From Tanypteryx hageni (taxonomy: Eukaryota; Arthropoda; Insecta; Odonata; Petaluridae), in the NCBI GenBank assembly GCA_028673005.1, contig CM054116.1:80240572-80304571 (forward strand): a stretch of DNA of 64,000 nt, given 5' to 3'. Positions within the stretch are counted from its first letter, which is position 1; each line of letters begins with the position of its first letter. The notes under the pieces were generated by a model that was given only the letters and a program-made list of their open reading frames with translations, made no database searches and was not told the DNA's origin. This document shows positions 24,500 through 35,552 of the stretch, piece after piece. A program made the translations under genes and the position numbers.

Positions 24500-25060
24500 A
24501 GTAGGTTCTCGGCGCGGGCCCCTCGGGCCACTGCCTAGCGAAGGCACTGATGAAATCGATTATGTCAATTAATAGACTAAGCTGCACAGTCCCTTCGCAC
24601 TTATTCGTATTTTTATTCCATTCTCTATTCGAATTACCAACCAATATATTTCTTAACGAGTGTGCTGTTTTTCGGCAATTCGCGAATTATCGTATCGTCA
24701 TTTCTGCTCCTTCAATCTCCTCATCCTATTTCTTGTGGTTCTTCCGTCCACTAACTTCCGCCTTCCCAACTATTGCTGCATCACGGATCACCTCCCCACA
24801 CGGCTTCCTCCTCATTCGCCCCTCCTTTCTCTCTCTCTCTCTCTCCCCACCAACTCCCTCTCCCCCTCTTCCCTCTTTCCCCCGTCGCCTCCCATCCGGC
24901 CTTGTCAGAATCCCCTGTAATTTCCTCCTTTGATCTGTTTGGCGTCTCGGCCGAGCCGATTTCTATCCCCGGCACACTAAGAGGTGAGTGACGGAAAGGG
25001 GGATAAGGTAGAGCGAGAGAGGAAATGAGTTTGAGAAAATGGAAGAGGGATTGTTGAAAG
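24500..25060 (+). promoter_or_regulatory. pyrimidine-rich, CpG-containing island with donor-like site
   Basis: GC content rises abruptly, with CTCTCTCTCT and CCCTCTTCCC runs on the plus strand. It is followed by CACTAAGAG|GTGAGT (donor consensus, intron would start at about 24984) and then a purine-rich stretch. This layout could be a promoter with a first, possibly non-coding exon of gene B, but no TATA, start codon in good frame or downstream partner exon can be shown. Overlapping ORFs on both strands are compositional. Confidence 0.3.
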
Positions 25061-25651
25061 GACTCGAGGGAAAGAGAGAAAGCTGCAATCAAAATTTCTT
25101 TTCTGAATAAATCCAGTTTAAACTCTTCTCGGAAATTCTGCTTTATGCTTAAAGGGCATTTTTATTCTTATGTAGTCTGTTGGCTGTTAACAGGTTTGAA
25201 TAAAATTTTTAGTAATATTTTCAAATGCCATCTCGAATATTTCAATGTTATTCAATCAAAATCGTTTAGTTTTAGTGCTTGTTCGTATTGATTGCGGTAT
25301 AGAATATGAATTTCAGAGATACAATTATTTTTATCACCGCTAAAGTCTTTGTTGCAATATAAATTTACGAATAACATTACTATAAAATATGCCAATATTC
25401 TCATCTAATAATGATTCATTAGAAATGTTAATTTGCTCCGTATAAACAAGTTAGGAAAGTGTACAGTGGATCACAAATAGGCGAGATTCGTGTGATGGGA
25501 TTTTTGAAACTAAACGATATAATTTGAACGAATGCCCATCATAAAACAACTAAACATCCCGAACCGATTGTCTACTAAAAATTTCTTCCTCCCATAATTT
25601 AGTGCATTAATAAACGTAGTTACGTAATTTTAATGACTAAATACTGCAAAA

Positions 25652-25653
<2 letters not shown>

Positions 25654-25711
<58 letters not shown>

Positions 25712-25953
25712 ATGTCAACAAGGTGTTGGGATGAGGAAACCCAGTGAGCACTCACCAATCAGACGACTTCAGGTTGGCGAGGCCCCGGGGATGTCGAAGC
25801 GACACACGTAAAATAACACAAAAACACAGAAACATCACAAACGTAAAGCTTTCGGAACTACTCCTTCTTCAGCTACAGAGAGAGAACTCATCCTCATCCC
25901 AACACCTTGTTGACATCCATATATTCATTTTACCTTTCCTTTTCCGTAAGTTG

Positions 25954-26018
<65 letters not shown>
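25654..26018. mobile_element. foldback element between two (TA)n tracts
   Basis: A 28-bp perfect inverted repeat, beginning GGATGTCAACAAGGTGTTGG at 25710 and ending at 25918, encloses about 150 bp of non-palindromic sequence. (TA)n tracts flank it at 25654-25709 and about 25955-26018. The minus strand of the interior contains CTGAAGAAGGAGTAGTTCCG followed by AAAG. This phrase resembles tails of some Penelope-like elements, but that family call is tentative. Confidence 0.55.
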
Positions 26019-26021
<3 letters not shown>

Positions 26022-26344
26022 GTTTATTTTCTAATCAGTTGTAACTAATCAAATAATCAAGCACTTTTATTTAAAAAATCTATCTCATGTTTGCGTTTGC
26101 GTTCATTTTGCGCAGATGATTCATTTCCTTCGCTTACAAATTTCTGCATGCTTACGCAATGAAATGAAACGTTTTTTTAAATCATGAGTTGTCGGTGCTT
26201 GCATACTGCAAGCGCTAAAAAAATCACCATATAGCAAGATCTAAACTCGTAAATAAACCAACGCGATCTCCAGAGCAACAGCACTTCAGCCACGTGAAGC
26301 CTATATATATTTGATAATAAATTCCATGAGTTCTAGCAGAATAT

Positions 26345-27010
26345 TTATAATTTTCCGCGAAATTAAGGCAGCTATCCATAATTTCCAATTTCTCTGGCAA
26401 TTGGCTCGTGTCCAAGTTTTCGTATTTCAAGTTTCGTGACTAAAATCGCCCTGCATGAGCAATAAGAATAATCATCATTAAGACTAAATCTATGGAAAAA
26501 TAAGGATATTTTGTGTTAAGATTATGGCGTCATCATCTATGCCTTTAGTACGCATTTGGATAAAAAATTGCGAAATAGGTAAGACGCCTTTATATTTAAC
26601 AATTGAAAATAGTTCAAATTTCTCGAAAAATTACGAAACGCAACAATAAAATACTTTTCACCTTTTATTAAATTTCGTGTTAGTATAATGACGTCATCAT
26701 AAGTTTACATCGTATTTGAAAATTAATGGCATAATAATATATAAGTAAGACAACAATTTTTATTTTCCGCGAAATTAAGGTATCTTTTCGGAAATCCTAA
26801 TTTCTCTGGCAATCGGCTCACGTACAAGTTTTCGAATTTCAGGTTTCATGGCTGAGATCGTCTTGATTCAGCAATAACTATAATCATCATTAAGATAATA
26901 GCCTATATATTACGCTGACATGTATGTAAAAATTAGGATATTTTTGTTTTAGGATTATGGTGTCATCATTCGTGCCTTTTAGTAGGTACGTATCCGGATT
27001 TAAAAAATTA
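26345..27010. repeat. diverged tandem duplication, period about 410 bp
   Basis: The phrase TTTTCCGCGAAATTAAGG at about 26350 recurs at about 26764. Matching downstream text follows in the same order: TTTCTCTGGCAAT.GGCTC, AATCATCATTAAGA, AGGATATTTT and GTCATCAT. Divergence is substantial (clear substitutions and indels). Confidence 0.65.
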
Positions 27011-27449
27011 ATTTAAAATTTCACGTCATGACATGTATACGTCGTTGGCTGAAATAAAATAGATTATAATGCAGTCTAAACATTAAATCAATGCTCTTGA
27101 AGTATGGTAAAAGAATTTTCATTAAAAGACATTGGAATCGTTGCTATGGTAGTTAATATTTTTCATTGTTAAAAACCACAAAACTTTTCATAATTTCATG
27201 ATTGAAATCAAATTTTTACGAAAATTCAGTATGGATTTGAATTTTGTCTTCAAGAAAAATAAACTTCATTCTTTCATTCATAGTATGATGCATATCCCGA
27301 CTTTGTATCTTAATTGTAAATAATTTAAAAAAGCAATTTTATTTAGACCTGCACCGTTTTAGATGCTTTTCTTATGGGTGTTTAAAGTTGGACGTTGGGG
27401 TCAAAAATACCCCTTAAATATAACGTTTTCTGGATTTTCGGATTTTTAC

Positions 27450-27590
27450 TTTCTCCACACGTATTATAGGGGAAATTATCGTTTTCATGAAAAAAATCGA
27501 TTACGAGATATCAGTGGTCCCCTGAACACGTTTTGACCATTTTCTCGATGATGTCTGTGTGTGTGAGTGAGTGTATGTGATTGGAATTTT
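27450..27590 (+). repeat. terminal fragment of the 57-59 kb repeat family
   Basis: The text TTTCATGAAAAAAATCGATT, then CCCTGAACACGTTTTG, then CATTTTCTCGATGATGTCTG and a (GT)n tail matches the outer end of the long inverted-repeat element at 57.1 kb. The copy lies about 60 bp left of the hAT element. Confidence 0.65.
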
Positions 27591-27967
27591 GTCAGAGGAA
27601 TTTTTTATAACTGTTTACGTGAAAATTATGATTATAGTGAGTATGGTATGGATCAGGGGTTGGCAACGTTTTTATGTCGCGTGCCACTTTTACAAATATT
27701 TGTCCACATCTACGAGTGCCACTTAAAAAAATTGGGTTACAGCATTTTTTCTTCAATATGATTTATTTATAATAAATCTACAATAACAATTGTTAAATTG
27801 CTTTAAAAACTTTACATTTAATACATTTTAAAATATTTTCATCAATATTAACAGCAACATCTACAATTACATTTAATAATCCATTTCAACATACATTACG
27901 AACATAATTTTAAAATACCATTAATTTTGGTTTTCTAGAAAAAGAAATTAAATAATAAAGACCGATA

Positions 27968-29743
27968 TTAATGATTTCTCCGTCCTTCCATTTTCAATGC
28001 GCATTTGGTCAGATCTGGTTGATAGCTGGTAATCTGAAGACGAAGACAAGCTTCAGAATTTTCTATTGTCAGCCGATTGCGAACAGAATTAAGAGTATTC
28101 TTCATTAGGAAAAACACTTGCTCGCAATAGCAACTATATAGTACCGAACGCCGACAGAAGAGCGAATGCAACTTGCTTCATTGCCGAAAATTTTGAAGAT
28201 AGTTGAGAACAAGTACGTGAGCAAATATCTACGTACAGGTTTTAGTTTTTGGAAATCTCGTCCCTCATAGCAGAAAACTTATCGACCCAAAAGTCTGAAC
28301 TAAAAAATCAACCAATTCTATCTCCAAAGATTCAATTCCAATAAACTGGAAGTACAACTCGAGATCAATTTCGGCAGCTTTTTCAGGGTACAAAATATAT
28401 CTGAACATCGTACCATGAGTTTGCAAGTCTTGGAATCGTCGCGCAAACTTCCTTCAAAACTATGATATACTTATGCAAATTTTGCCCTAATACTTTTAAA
28501 TGTTCATTAATATCAATCAAGGTTTTTAGTTTTGGGAAGCATCGCAGATTCCGTCTGAATATCATCTTTGAAGAGCTGCAATTTTTGCGAAATTACTTCC
28601 ACCCTTCATATAAATTTAATACGGTTAGCCTTTTATCTTGAAGTTTAACATTTAACGCATTCAAATGAGCTGTTATGTCTGTTAGAAACATAAGGTTTAC
28701 AAGTCATTCATTATTCTCCAACTTAGGATATTCTTTTTTAATTTCATGGAGAAAGATCTTAATTTCAACTAAGCAATCGACAAAATGAGACAGAACATTT
28801 CCCCTACTCAGCCACCGAACGTTGCCATAAATTACAAGGTCACCGTAATTGGATTTCATTTCTTCCAAAAGAGATTTGAATCTCCTGTGTGTGATGAGCG
28901 AGCGACATTTGTATTAATTGTGTTTACTACTGTGGACGTAGCGTTATTTAGAATATTTGAAGAAATTTTACAGCATAAATTTTCTTGGCGAATTACGCTA
29001 TTTAAAGCTAAAATAGGTCTACCTAACTTTTTTGAGGTAGCTGGACAAAAGCAACATTTTTATCTATCATTGCAGGTGACCCGTCAGTAGTCACAGAAAA
29101 CAATTTGTTCTTTAGATCAAACTCCTTCCAATTTGCAAAATCTGTGAATACCTTTTGTGGTTCCGAACATCGGAGAAACGGCACACACATCTTTTATCAC
29201 CGAGTTACGCTCTGCTGAATAAAATCGTGCAACTAGTGTCAAACGGTCAACATCATTTACATATGTCTGTGCTCTCGTCAAGAGTAAAACTAACAACGTC
29301 ACATTTGTACAAGTCATTTTTCTACTGCTCATCTATATTGTCAACTAAAGAACCTACACGACGCTGGACACTTCGAGCGGAAAGCGGCACATCTCAAATT
29401 TTAGCTATAATATCCGTTTTGTTCGGACAACTTTAAAAAATTTCTTCGGCACATTGCAAAAAGCTTTCTTTCAAAAACTCACCATCATTAAATGACTTAT
29501 CTTTACGAGCAATGCACATTGCAGCTGTATGGAGGAATTTTCATGTGTTTTCAAAAATTTCACAGAACCACCCTTTTGTTTTTCGAACGACAGAACAAAG
29601 TTGTTTATATGTTCACTTCTATCCGCAATGTCCATGTATGATAAAGACAATTCATGTTTTGTTTTATGTCTTTGGACACTAGAAGTACGCGAAACAATAT
29701 CTTCGCTGCATAAGACACACAACTCGCTCATCTTGCTGTACAA
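27968..29743 (-). pseudogene. hAT transposase pseudogene inside the 3.1-kb element
   Basis: Read on the minus strand, the first recognisable part (29743-29471) has a zinc-finger-like CVLCSEDIVSRTSSVQRH and then ADRSEHINNFVLSFEKQKGG. The centre gives LLTRAQTYVNDVDRLTL-type text, near 29200. RNLRCFPKLKTLIDINEH follows at 28550. The C-terminus (28171-27968) has EQVFFLMKNTLNSVRNRLTI followed by ENSEACLRLQITSYQPDL. This is the order of BED finger, catalytic region and dimerisation domain in the ZBED/GTF2IRD2-like hAT transposases. Several stops and frameshifts separate the parts. Confidence 0.82.
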
Positions 29744-30225
29744 AACCGTACTCGTCTCTTCATTCTTCCTGAAACAGTATAGATTTTGTTGGCTTTGACA
29801 TTGTTAAGTTAGGGTAATAATAATTGTTTGTAAATAAGTCACTTCAGAAAAGCAATTAAATCACTCTAACGTAGTTAAGACTTTCACGGTGTTAATGCTC
29901 CTTCAAGTTAACATGTGCAGTCAGCGAAGTGAAAAGACGAACAAAAGCTAGCGATGTCTGAGAGATAGAACGACTGATGACATTCACTACGTTGTAAGTC
30001 AAAAGTGAGTGGATTCTTCCGCTCCGTCTAAAAAGATAATTTTCATTGTATCTGAATTATGACCCATTGTATTCATCATTCTTGTAATGGTTGCTTACCT
30101 TTTATAACCAAATTCCCTTTCATTGTCGCTAATTTTCTAAGATACTAGGCTAGATATGTTAGCGAAAGAAGAAAAGACGCGGACGCTTGTATGATGCATT
30201 AACTACGGCCTTTACGATATTGATC

Positions 30226-30291
30226 TGCTACGATAGTTCAATGGTAGAATACCCGCCCGGCAAGTGAAAGATTCGATTCCCGGTCATAGCA
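30226..30291 (+). tRNA. tRNA-Gly-like pseudogene, copy 1
   Basis: The acceptor arms TGCTACG and CATAGCA pair except for one C/A mismatch. The D arm GTTC-AATGGTA-GAAT and the T loop TTCGATT are intact, and a T run (Pol III terminator type) follows. Compared with copy 2 it lacks about 7 bases around the anticodon-stem 3' side and T-stem start, so it cannot fold into a full cloverleaf. Confidence 0.55.
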
Positions 30292-30525
30292 GACTTTTTT
30301 TTCGTTTCAAAATTAGTCCCAAATTTACAGCTTATGCCTGTCTGCATAGGATCTTCGAATCGCTTTATTCCATCAATTTCTTGCTTGGCAATCTCACCAT
30401 TTGAGAGGGAGGAGTTTTCTTTGATGTATCTCTTCGAGGACATCCGTCGGGGCAGTTTGATACTAGCTTGGCTAGTTCCGCCCCAACCAAGAAAACATTC
30501 GCGCTCAGAAACGAGAAAATTGATC

Positions 30526-30598
30526 TGCTACGATAGTTCAATAGTAGAATATCCGCCCGGCAAGTGGATAGACCCGGATTCGATTCCCGGTCATAGCA
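30526..30598 (+). tRNA. tRNA-Gly-like sequence with GGC at the anticodon position, copy 2
   Basis: This 73-base sequence folds as a cloverleaf. Its acceptor is TGCTACG/CATAGCA (one mismatch), and its D stem is GTTC/GAAT. The anticodon stem TCCGC/GTGGA encloses the 7-base loop CCGGCAA. The T stem CCGGA/CCCGG has one A/C mismatch around TTCGATT. The body resembles tRNA-Gly(GCC), yet the loop centre reads GGC (an Ala anticodon) and position 33 is C instead of the invariant T. A TTTTTT run follows. Probably a tRNA pseudogene carried by the hAT element; function as a tRNA is unlikely. Confidence 0.55.
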
Positions 30599-30920
30599 GA
30601 CTTTTTTGTCGTTTCAAATTATTCCCATATTGTGTCTGTTAATTTAAAATTGCTAACATATATTATTGTTCTTCATACTACATACATTTTTACAGTTTCT
30701 TCCTGTACCATCCAAAATCTCTTAGCATGCCACCCTGTGGCACGCGTGCCATAGGTTGGCGACCCCTGGTATGAATGGTAGTTAAGATTTGTTGAGAACG
30801 ACTTAGGATATTGTTTCACAAAAATGACACAATGTAGAATGTACATAAATTGATAGAAGGGTAAAAATACATATTGAGAGAAATAAAGGTCTATCAGGGG
30901 TACAATATGACACAAACATC

Positions 30921-31180
30921 ATTGCATGGTGGTGGTTAGAGCATTGACATTCTGCACAGAGGTCCCAGGTTCGAATCTCGTAGAGGCCGGATTTTTCAAC
31001 CAGGGATCGTTCCATTTCCTACTTGTGTTGCTCGAGGATCCTTTCAAGTCAGCACTTCATTCTTTGGAAGGGAGGTGAAGCAGTTGGCTCCCTTGGTTCT
31101 CTTTGTTAAGAGTAGGCTAATGCTGGCACCGGGTTTCCCTCCTCCCTTGTGAGTGTCTGGTGTAGCCAAAAATACATACA
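30921..31180 (+). mobile_element. tRNA-derived SINE, copy 3
   Basis: Box A TGGTGGTTAGAGCA and box B GGTTCGAATCT have near-consensus tRNA spacing. The shared tail GTTAAGAGTAGGCTAATGCT, then GGCACCGGGTTTCCCTCC and GTGTAGCCAAAAATACATAC matches copy 1. It lies about 150 bp right of the hAT element. The head is closest to a tRNA of the three copies, so it may be the youngest. Confidence 0.78.
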
Positions 31181-31230
31181 TATTCCAAATAGATTTAGAG
31201 TGCATACATATTCCAAATAGATTTAGAGTG
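31175..31230. repeat. 28-bp tandem duplication at SINE tail
   Basis: The unit CATACATATTCCAAATAGAT plus TTAGAGTG occurs twice without a mismatch, starting in the SINE's 3' tail. Confidence 0.9.
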
Positions 31231-31369
31231 CTAATAGAGATAATAGATGCTAGCTTTCTAAGCCTAAAAATACCGTGAGCCACCATTTTCATGGTGGCAT
31301 TAATATAAATAGATCAATCAAGATTTGGTTGTTATAACAGCACAATTGCAGCATACAATTAATTAATAA

Positions 31370-32460
31370 AAGAATTTGAACAATTTATTGCATCAGAGAA
31401 ATTATTGGAAAGTGTTAGACAGGAAGTATTATCAGCATACACAAGAGGCTTACAGTGAGACAAGTGCCTAGGGAGATCATTCATAATAATAATAAAAAGC
31501 AAAGGCCCTTAAATGTACCCTTTAGAGATTCCATGTTACATTTACTGCTTTGGACTTGATAGTAATTACAACACTAGAGGTGCGATGGGTGAATTTGACA
31601 ACCTGTTGCCTGTCAAATAAAAAGGAAATACTCTAGTTTAAGGCATTTCCTTGAAAGCCTAAAATTTTAAGTTCGAGGAATATTATTTTATGGCCAGTGG
31701 TGTCAAAACCTTTTGTTAAATCATAAAAAACAGCAAGAGGAAATTGCTTGCTATTTAAAGCTTGATTAATTAGTTGGAAAGAGGAAGATGTTGTGGACCT
31801 AACTTTTGTAAAGCTATTCTGAGATTCATTTAATAGATGGAAAGATTCCAAAAAACAAATTACACATTTATAACAAGATTTTTTTAATTTGGAAAAAAAC
31901 AGATAGGACTGAGGTAGGCCTATAATTGTCAGAGTTGGAAGGTGAAACTTTTTAGGGATCAGGGAAACATATGCAAATTTAAGGTAAGAAGGGAACTGCC
32001 CTTCAAGGAAAGACACATTTATAATATGGGCTAAAGGAGTGCCAATATAACTAATGACTGCTTTAATAATTGCCATGGTGACCTCATCATGACCTGAAGA
32101 CCAGGTGTTACCATGAGAAGAAACAATATCTTTCATTTCATGGGGATTTGTAGGGAGTAAGAAAAATGAATTACATTGAGAGGTTGGTACATGTGGAAAA
32201 CATAGAGTAGTTGGCAGAGTGACAACAGGAGTTGGTTGACAGAACTGTGAGTAAAATAATTTGCTGTTTCATCTGGGTTGGATATGGGGAGATCATGAAA
32301 GGTTATATATTCTTGATTTTTAGTTTTTGTTACTGATTTCTTATTTCGTTTAATAATATTCCAGGCAGATTTATAAACACTAGTTGATGAGTTGAGACAT
32401 TTGTAATTGGCTGCCTATCCGGTTTAATTCTTTGAAACATTACTGGTAGAAGCCTCAGAG
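31370..32460 (-). mobile_element. Jockey/CR1-like LINE reverse transcriptase fragment
   Basis: Minus-strand frames give, in order, a linker (FHDLPISNPDETANYF, about 32290) and the RT region GHDEVTMAIIKAVISYIG. Then come VSLIPKK, a shifted RPIS-type block, LLNESQNSFTKVRSTTSS and AVFYDLTKGFDTTGH (normally YDLSKAFDTVDH, the first catalytic Asp). The GPLLFIIIMNDLP block and a YADNT box (normally YADD) lie near 31400-31500. The second catalytic Asp has become Asn, and frameshifts and stops are present, so it is inactive. Both LINE ends are missing. Confidence 0.82.
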
Positions 32461-34335
32461 AGTGAGATTGATAAATTTACTTGTAATGTGCAAGTTTCAC
32501 AAGAATTGACTCATAGCAATTGAGTCGTTAGAGTAAAATTTTCTATTTTGAGTTACAATTTTTTGATTAGTTATGTAACATGTAATATCCTAATGTAGTT
32601 CTAACTTAAATTGCATGTGAATAATTCAAGTTAGTCAGTCCCATAGCCGTGAAATAGATGATTACATTTCAGTTACAATTGGTCGTCACCAATTGACCAT
32701 TTGCTACAACGCGTAAGATAAGCTTTATGAATCATCATCGAATCAGTTTGAAATTTAGAACCGATTTTATCGCCTCTTTTTTATTCCTTAAGTTAACTAA
32801 CGTACTCGGAGTGTATTCCTATTGATCTTATTCAATGAAATTTATGTTTACTTCCATTTTGCTCTCGCGCTTTCCCTCCGTGATTGACGTTCTTCCATGT
32901 TCAAACAAAAGACTATTTGTTGTTTCTCAAAGGTTTCCCTCGCTATCTCTCATGGTTTACTTTTGAGACAGGAGTGCTTCAACTCCCATGCGATGAGGAA
33001 AAGTTTTTTATTCAGAAGTTAATGTTACAATTTATCGCTGGAGTTCTCGCATAAAATCATTAAGTTATTGTGTTTTTTAAAGAAAATAATCGTACAATCG
33101 GAAAGGACGCAAACATCTGACGCCCATTACAGTGTGGAAGGGTTTTTTAATCAGAATATCTTACGAGTTTAATTCACACAGTTGGCTAGGAAAACACGTC
33201 AAACATTCTGCCGATATTTTCCTATTTTGGCTTTGAAAATCGATGGTTATTGCACTTGATAGAATTTATGCTAAAATGTTTATGTATTTTCCACCAAGCT
33301 TTTAGGTTTTTTAAAATAATTTACCGTGAAACCTGATGGTAAATAAGCTCCCGTGATGTTTTTTCCCGTTCCTTCAATTGCAGAATTACGTAAAGCCTTC
33401 AAGAAAATTAGCCGATTTCTTTCTTTGTTGGAAAACGCCTGAAAACCTTTTGCTTGATTAAGATGCTTATTTCCTCTTCCAAACTGCCTAAATGTCTATA
33501 TAGAAGATCCTTTTGCTTCGTGGACCTTCAGTTACTCCGTTAAACAGTTATATTCTTCATTATGATTTATTATTTTCTATGATAAACCTTAATTCAGAAA
33601 TACAAAGAGCGATATATATCCAGTATTAGATAGTATAAATCACTGGAAGAAACTTTGACGCTAGTGTTTGAAGTAGCAAAATTAGAATAGAAAAATCCCT
33701 TTCCAATGTAATATTTAAGAAATGAAAATTTTCTACTCAATGAATTTAAAAGAACAAGTGATATCATAATCCATTGACCGAGTGGACGGAGAGGTTATAA
33801 ATACATCAGTTTTGCTATTAGAATACAATTAATTCTATAGGTGAAAATTATATTTGAATTTGGCGTAGGATTTGCTTACTGCAAGTAATTTCTGCTTTGA
33901 AAGGCTAATTTGGATCTTATATGAGGTAAATCTTATATATCCAACGTTCTTATGATACAGAACTTTGATTAAATATGAAAAAGATCCGCTAAATAGAAAG
34001 TAAGTTATATGCAGGTTCGCATATATTGAGAATACTCGAGTATGTATGTGACAATTTATCTAAAAGTTCAAATTGGGCATTCTTTAATTTTTGGCTGTTA
34101 ATGACTTGTATTTGCATTGGATTTCATGGTTTTAAATGTCGAAATACCTTTTCAGGGCTCGGGGATAATGCCTATCAATCGAGGTGATACCGGCATAATT
34201 TTTTGTAAGTATTATTGTTAAATTTGCTAAATAAAGTTAATCTAAGAACTCAAAAGTTACGTACGCATTATTCAACGTTGATTCTTATTCTCAAAGAAAG
34301 GTTTTTATCAAATGACATGAGTAACTTTTTGTATA
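32461..34335. other. AT-rich stretch, nothing recognised
   Basis: No ORF over 60 codons, no transposon ends and no RNA recognised. Confidence 0.4.
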
Positions 34336-34343
34336 CTCATCAC

Positions 34344-34496
34344 CAGGGTCGCCCCTAGAGAGGTGCGGGGCCCTGTTTACAATTATCACCGAATTTAACT
34401 TAGGCTTTCCCTGTGGTGATATCAAAGCGCGGGGCCCCATAAAGTACGGGGCCCGAGGCGGCAGCCCAGATTCGCCCTTTCCTAGGGACGGCCCTG
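34344..34496. mobile_element. 153-bp hAT MITE with perfect 8-bp target duplication
   Basis: The ends are CAGGGTCGCCCCTAG and, in reverse complement, CAGGGCCGTCCCTAG. The direct repeat CTCATCAC is present at 34336-34343 and 34497-34504. The interior is GC-rich with GGGGCCC motifs and has no coding function. The surrounding minus-strand ORF runs through it by chance. Confidence 0.88.
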
Positions 34497-35334
34497 CTCA
34501 TCACTGACAACAGTTGGTGTAATTTATTTATCAATAAATTACAAGTATTATCAATTTCTCCTCTGAAGGAATGAAAACAATTTATGGTAACAATCAAAAA
34601 CTCGAAATGTGAAACATTTATCAGTACAGGACCTTTTCTCCTAATAACATTATATAATTTTTCAAATGGAATATTCTGTAGTATTTGAAGCTTATGTCCT
34701 TTTGTTTCAGGGTTAACTGCCGAAAATATTGGAAATGGAACCAGACATATTAAAGCAATGATGTTCCGCTGCTGTGAGTTTATAGGCAAACTCGAAACTG
34801 ATTGCAATGTAAGAAATCAAAGTTATCATATTTAAATCCAAATTACTGCAGTTACCATTTCACAAAATGTGCTGAGTCGGATGACGATATTATTCTCCCA
34901 ATAAAACGAAAGTTTCTCTTTACTTGTAGCACATAAAACTTGTTCCTAGCCGGAGGGAAACGCTGAAAGAAGGAGATTCCATAAATTTAAATCTTATATA
35001 CCCTACTCTGGTAAGTAGCTAAACGATGCGCAGCCGAGAGTTTAAACTATTAATATTTTACAAGTACCTACCGAATAAATTACTTTTGTGTGTACGACCG
35101 TAAACGCGGTGCATACTGCATCTCAACTGGTCTTACCCTCACTCTTTGAAACCGACGTAATACGTCTTAACGATTAGGCTTGAATTACTTATCACGCAAC
35201 GGATATGCAACTGCATCTACTCCAAATTAAATTCAAAGTGGAAATTGTACCTGCGTACCATAGATTCCTGGACACGGATTTACGTTCTCTCGCTAAAATT
35301 TCCCACGTTCTTCTCTCACCGTTAATCAACTCAG

Positions 35335-35548
35335 TACCCGCATCATCGGAGAGGGAGGTGTCAAGTGGATGTTAAAGGTGTGCCAGCTGCATCTGATGCT
35401 ACTGTTTCTGCTTCTGACTCTTACTATGGTGGAAAAACTACTTACAACGCTTCAACCTCTATAGCCGCCGTTTCTTCCGTCGTGATGACTATAAATATTA
35501 CTTTTGATACAAGAATATTTCTGACCCATATTCCACCTTTATTAAAAG
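35335..35548 (+). CDS. gene B, exon 1 of those visible (extracellular region)
   Basis: The open frame is bounded by CAACTCAG|TAC (acceptor, exon from 35335) and TTAAAAG|GTAAGA (strong donor, exon to 35548). It contributes 71 codons plus one base. That base joins the first two bases of the exon at 36641 to make a GAC codon, so the phases agree. The peptide is Ser/Thr/Ala-rich with two N-glycosylation sequons (NAS, NIT), fitting an extracellular region. No initiator Met lies in this frame, so the signal peptide and start must be in an upstream exon that I could not place. In another frame, ATG at 35369 opens a signal-peptide-like ORF (MLKVCQLHLMLLFLLLTLT), but that frame stops at 35462 and does not fit the next exon. 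Confidence 0.55.
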
Positions 35549-35552
35549 GTAA

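Larger units (their letters stand above)
27654..30768 (-). mobile_element. complete-ended hAT transposon, 3.1 kb
   Basis: The terminal inverted repeats are CAGGGGTTGGCAAC with a nearby GTCGCGTGCCAC at the left and, in reverse complement, CAGGGGTCGCCAACC with GGCACGCGTGCCAC at the right. An 8-bp target duplication flanks it: GTATGGAT (27646-27653) and GTATGAAT (30769-30776), with one mismatch. CAGGG ends plus an 8-bp duplication are diagnostic for hAT. Minus-strand frames between 27968 and 29743 encode broken transposase. Two tRNA-Gly-like sequences lie between the right end and the transposase. The element no longer encodes an intact protein, so it would need transposase supplied in trans. 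Confidence 0.88.

Noticed and set aside
24550..25092. Four overlapping ORFs of 70-130 codons on both strands
   Set aside because: Pyrimidine-rich composition removes stop codons in several frames at once; no domain and no consistent exon pair.
28785..29090. 101-codon plus-strand ORF inside the hAT element
   Set aside because: It is antisense to the transposase pseudogene, whose motifs are on the minus strand.
34400..34807. 135-codon minus-strand ORF
   Set aside because: Part of it is the 153-bp hAT MITE and the rest has no motif.
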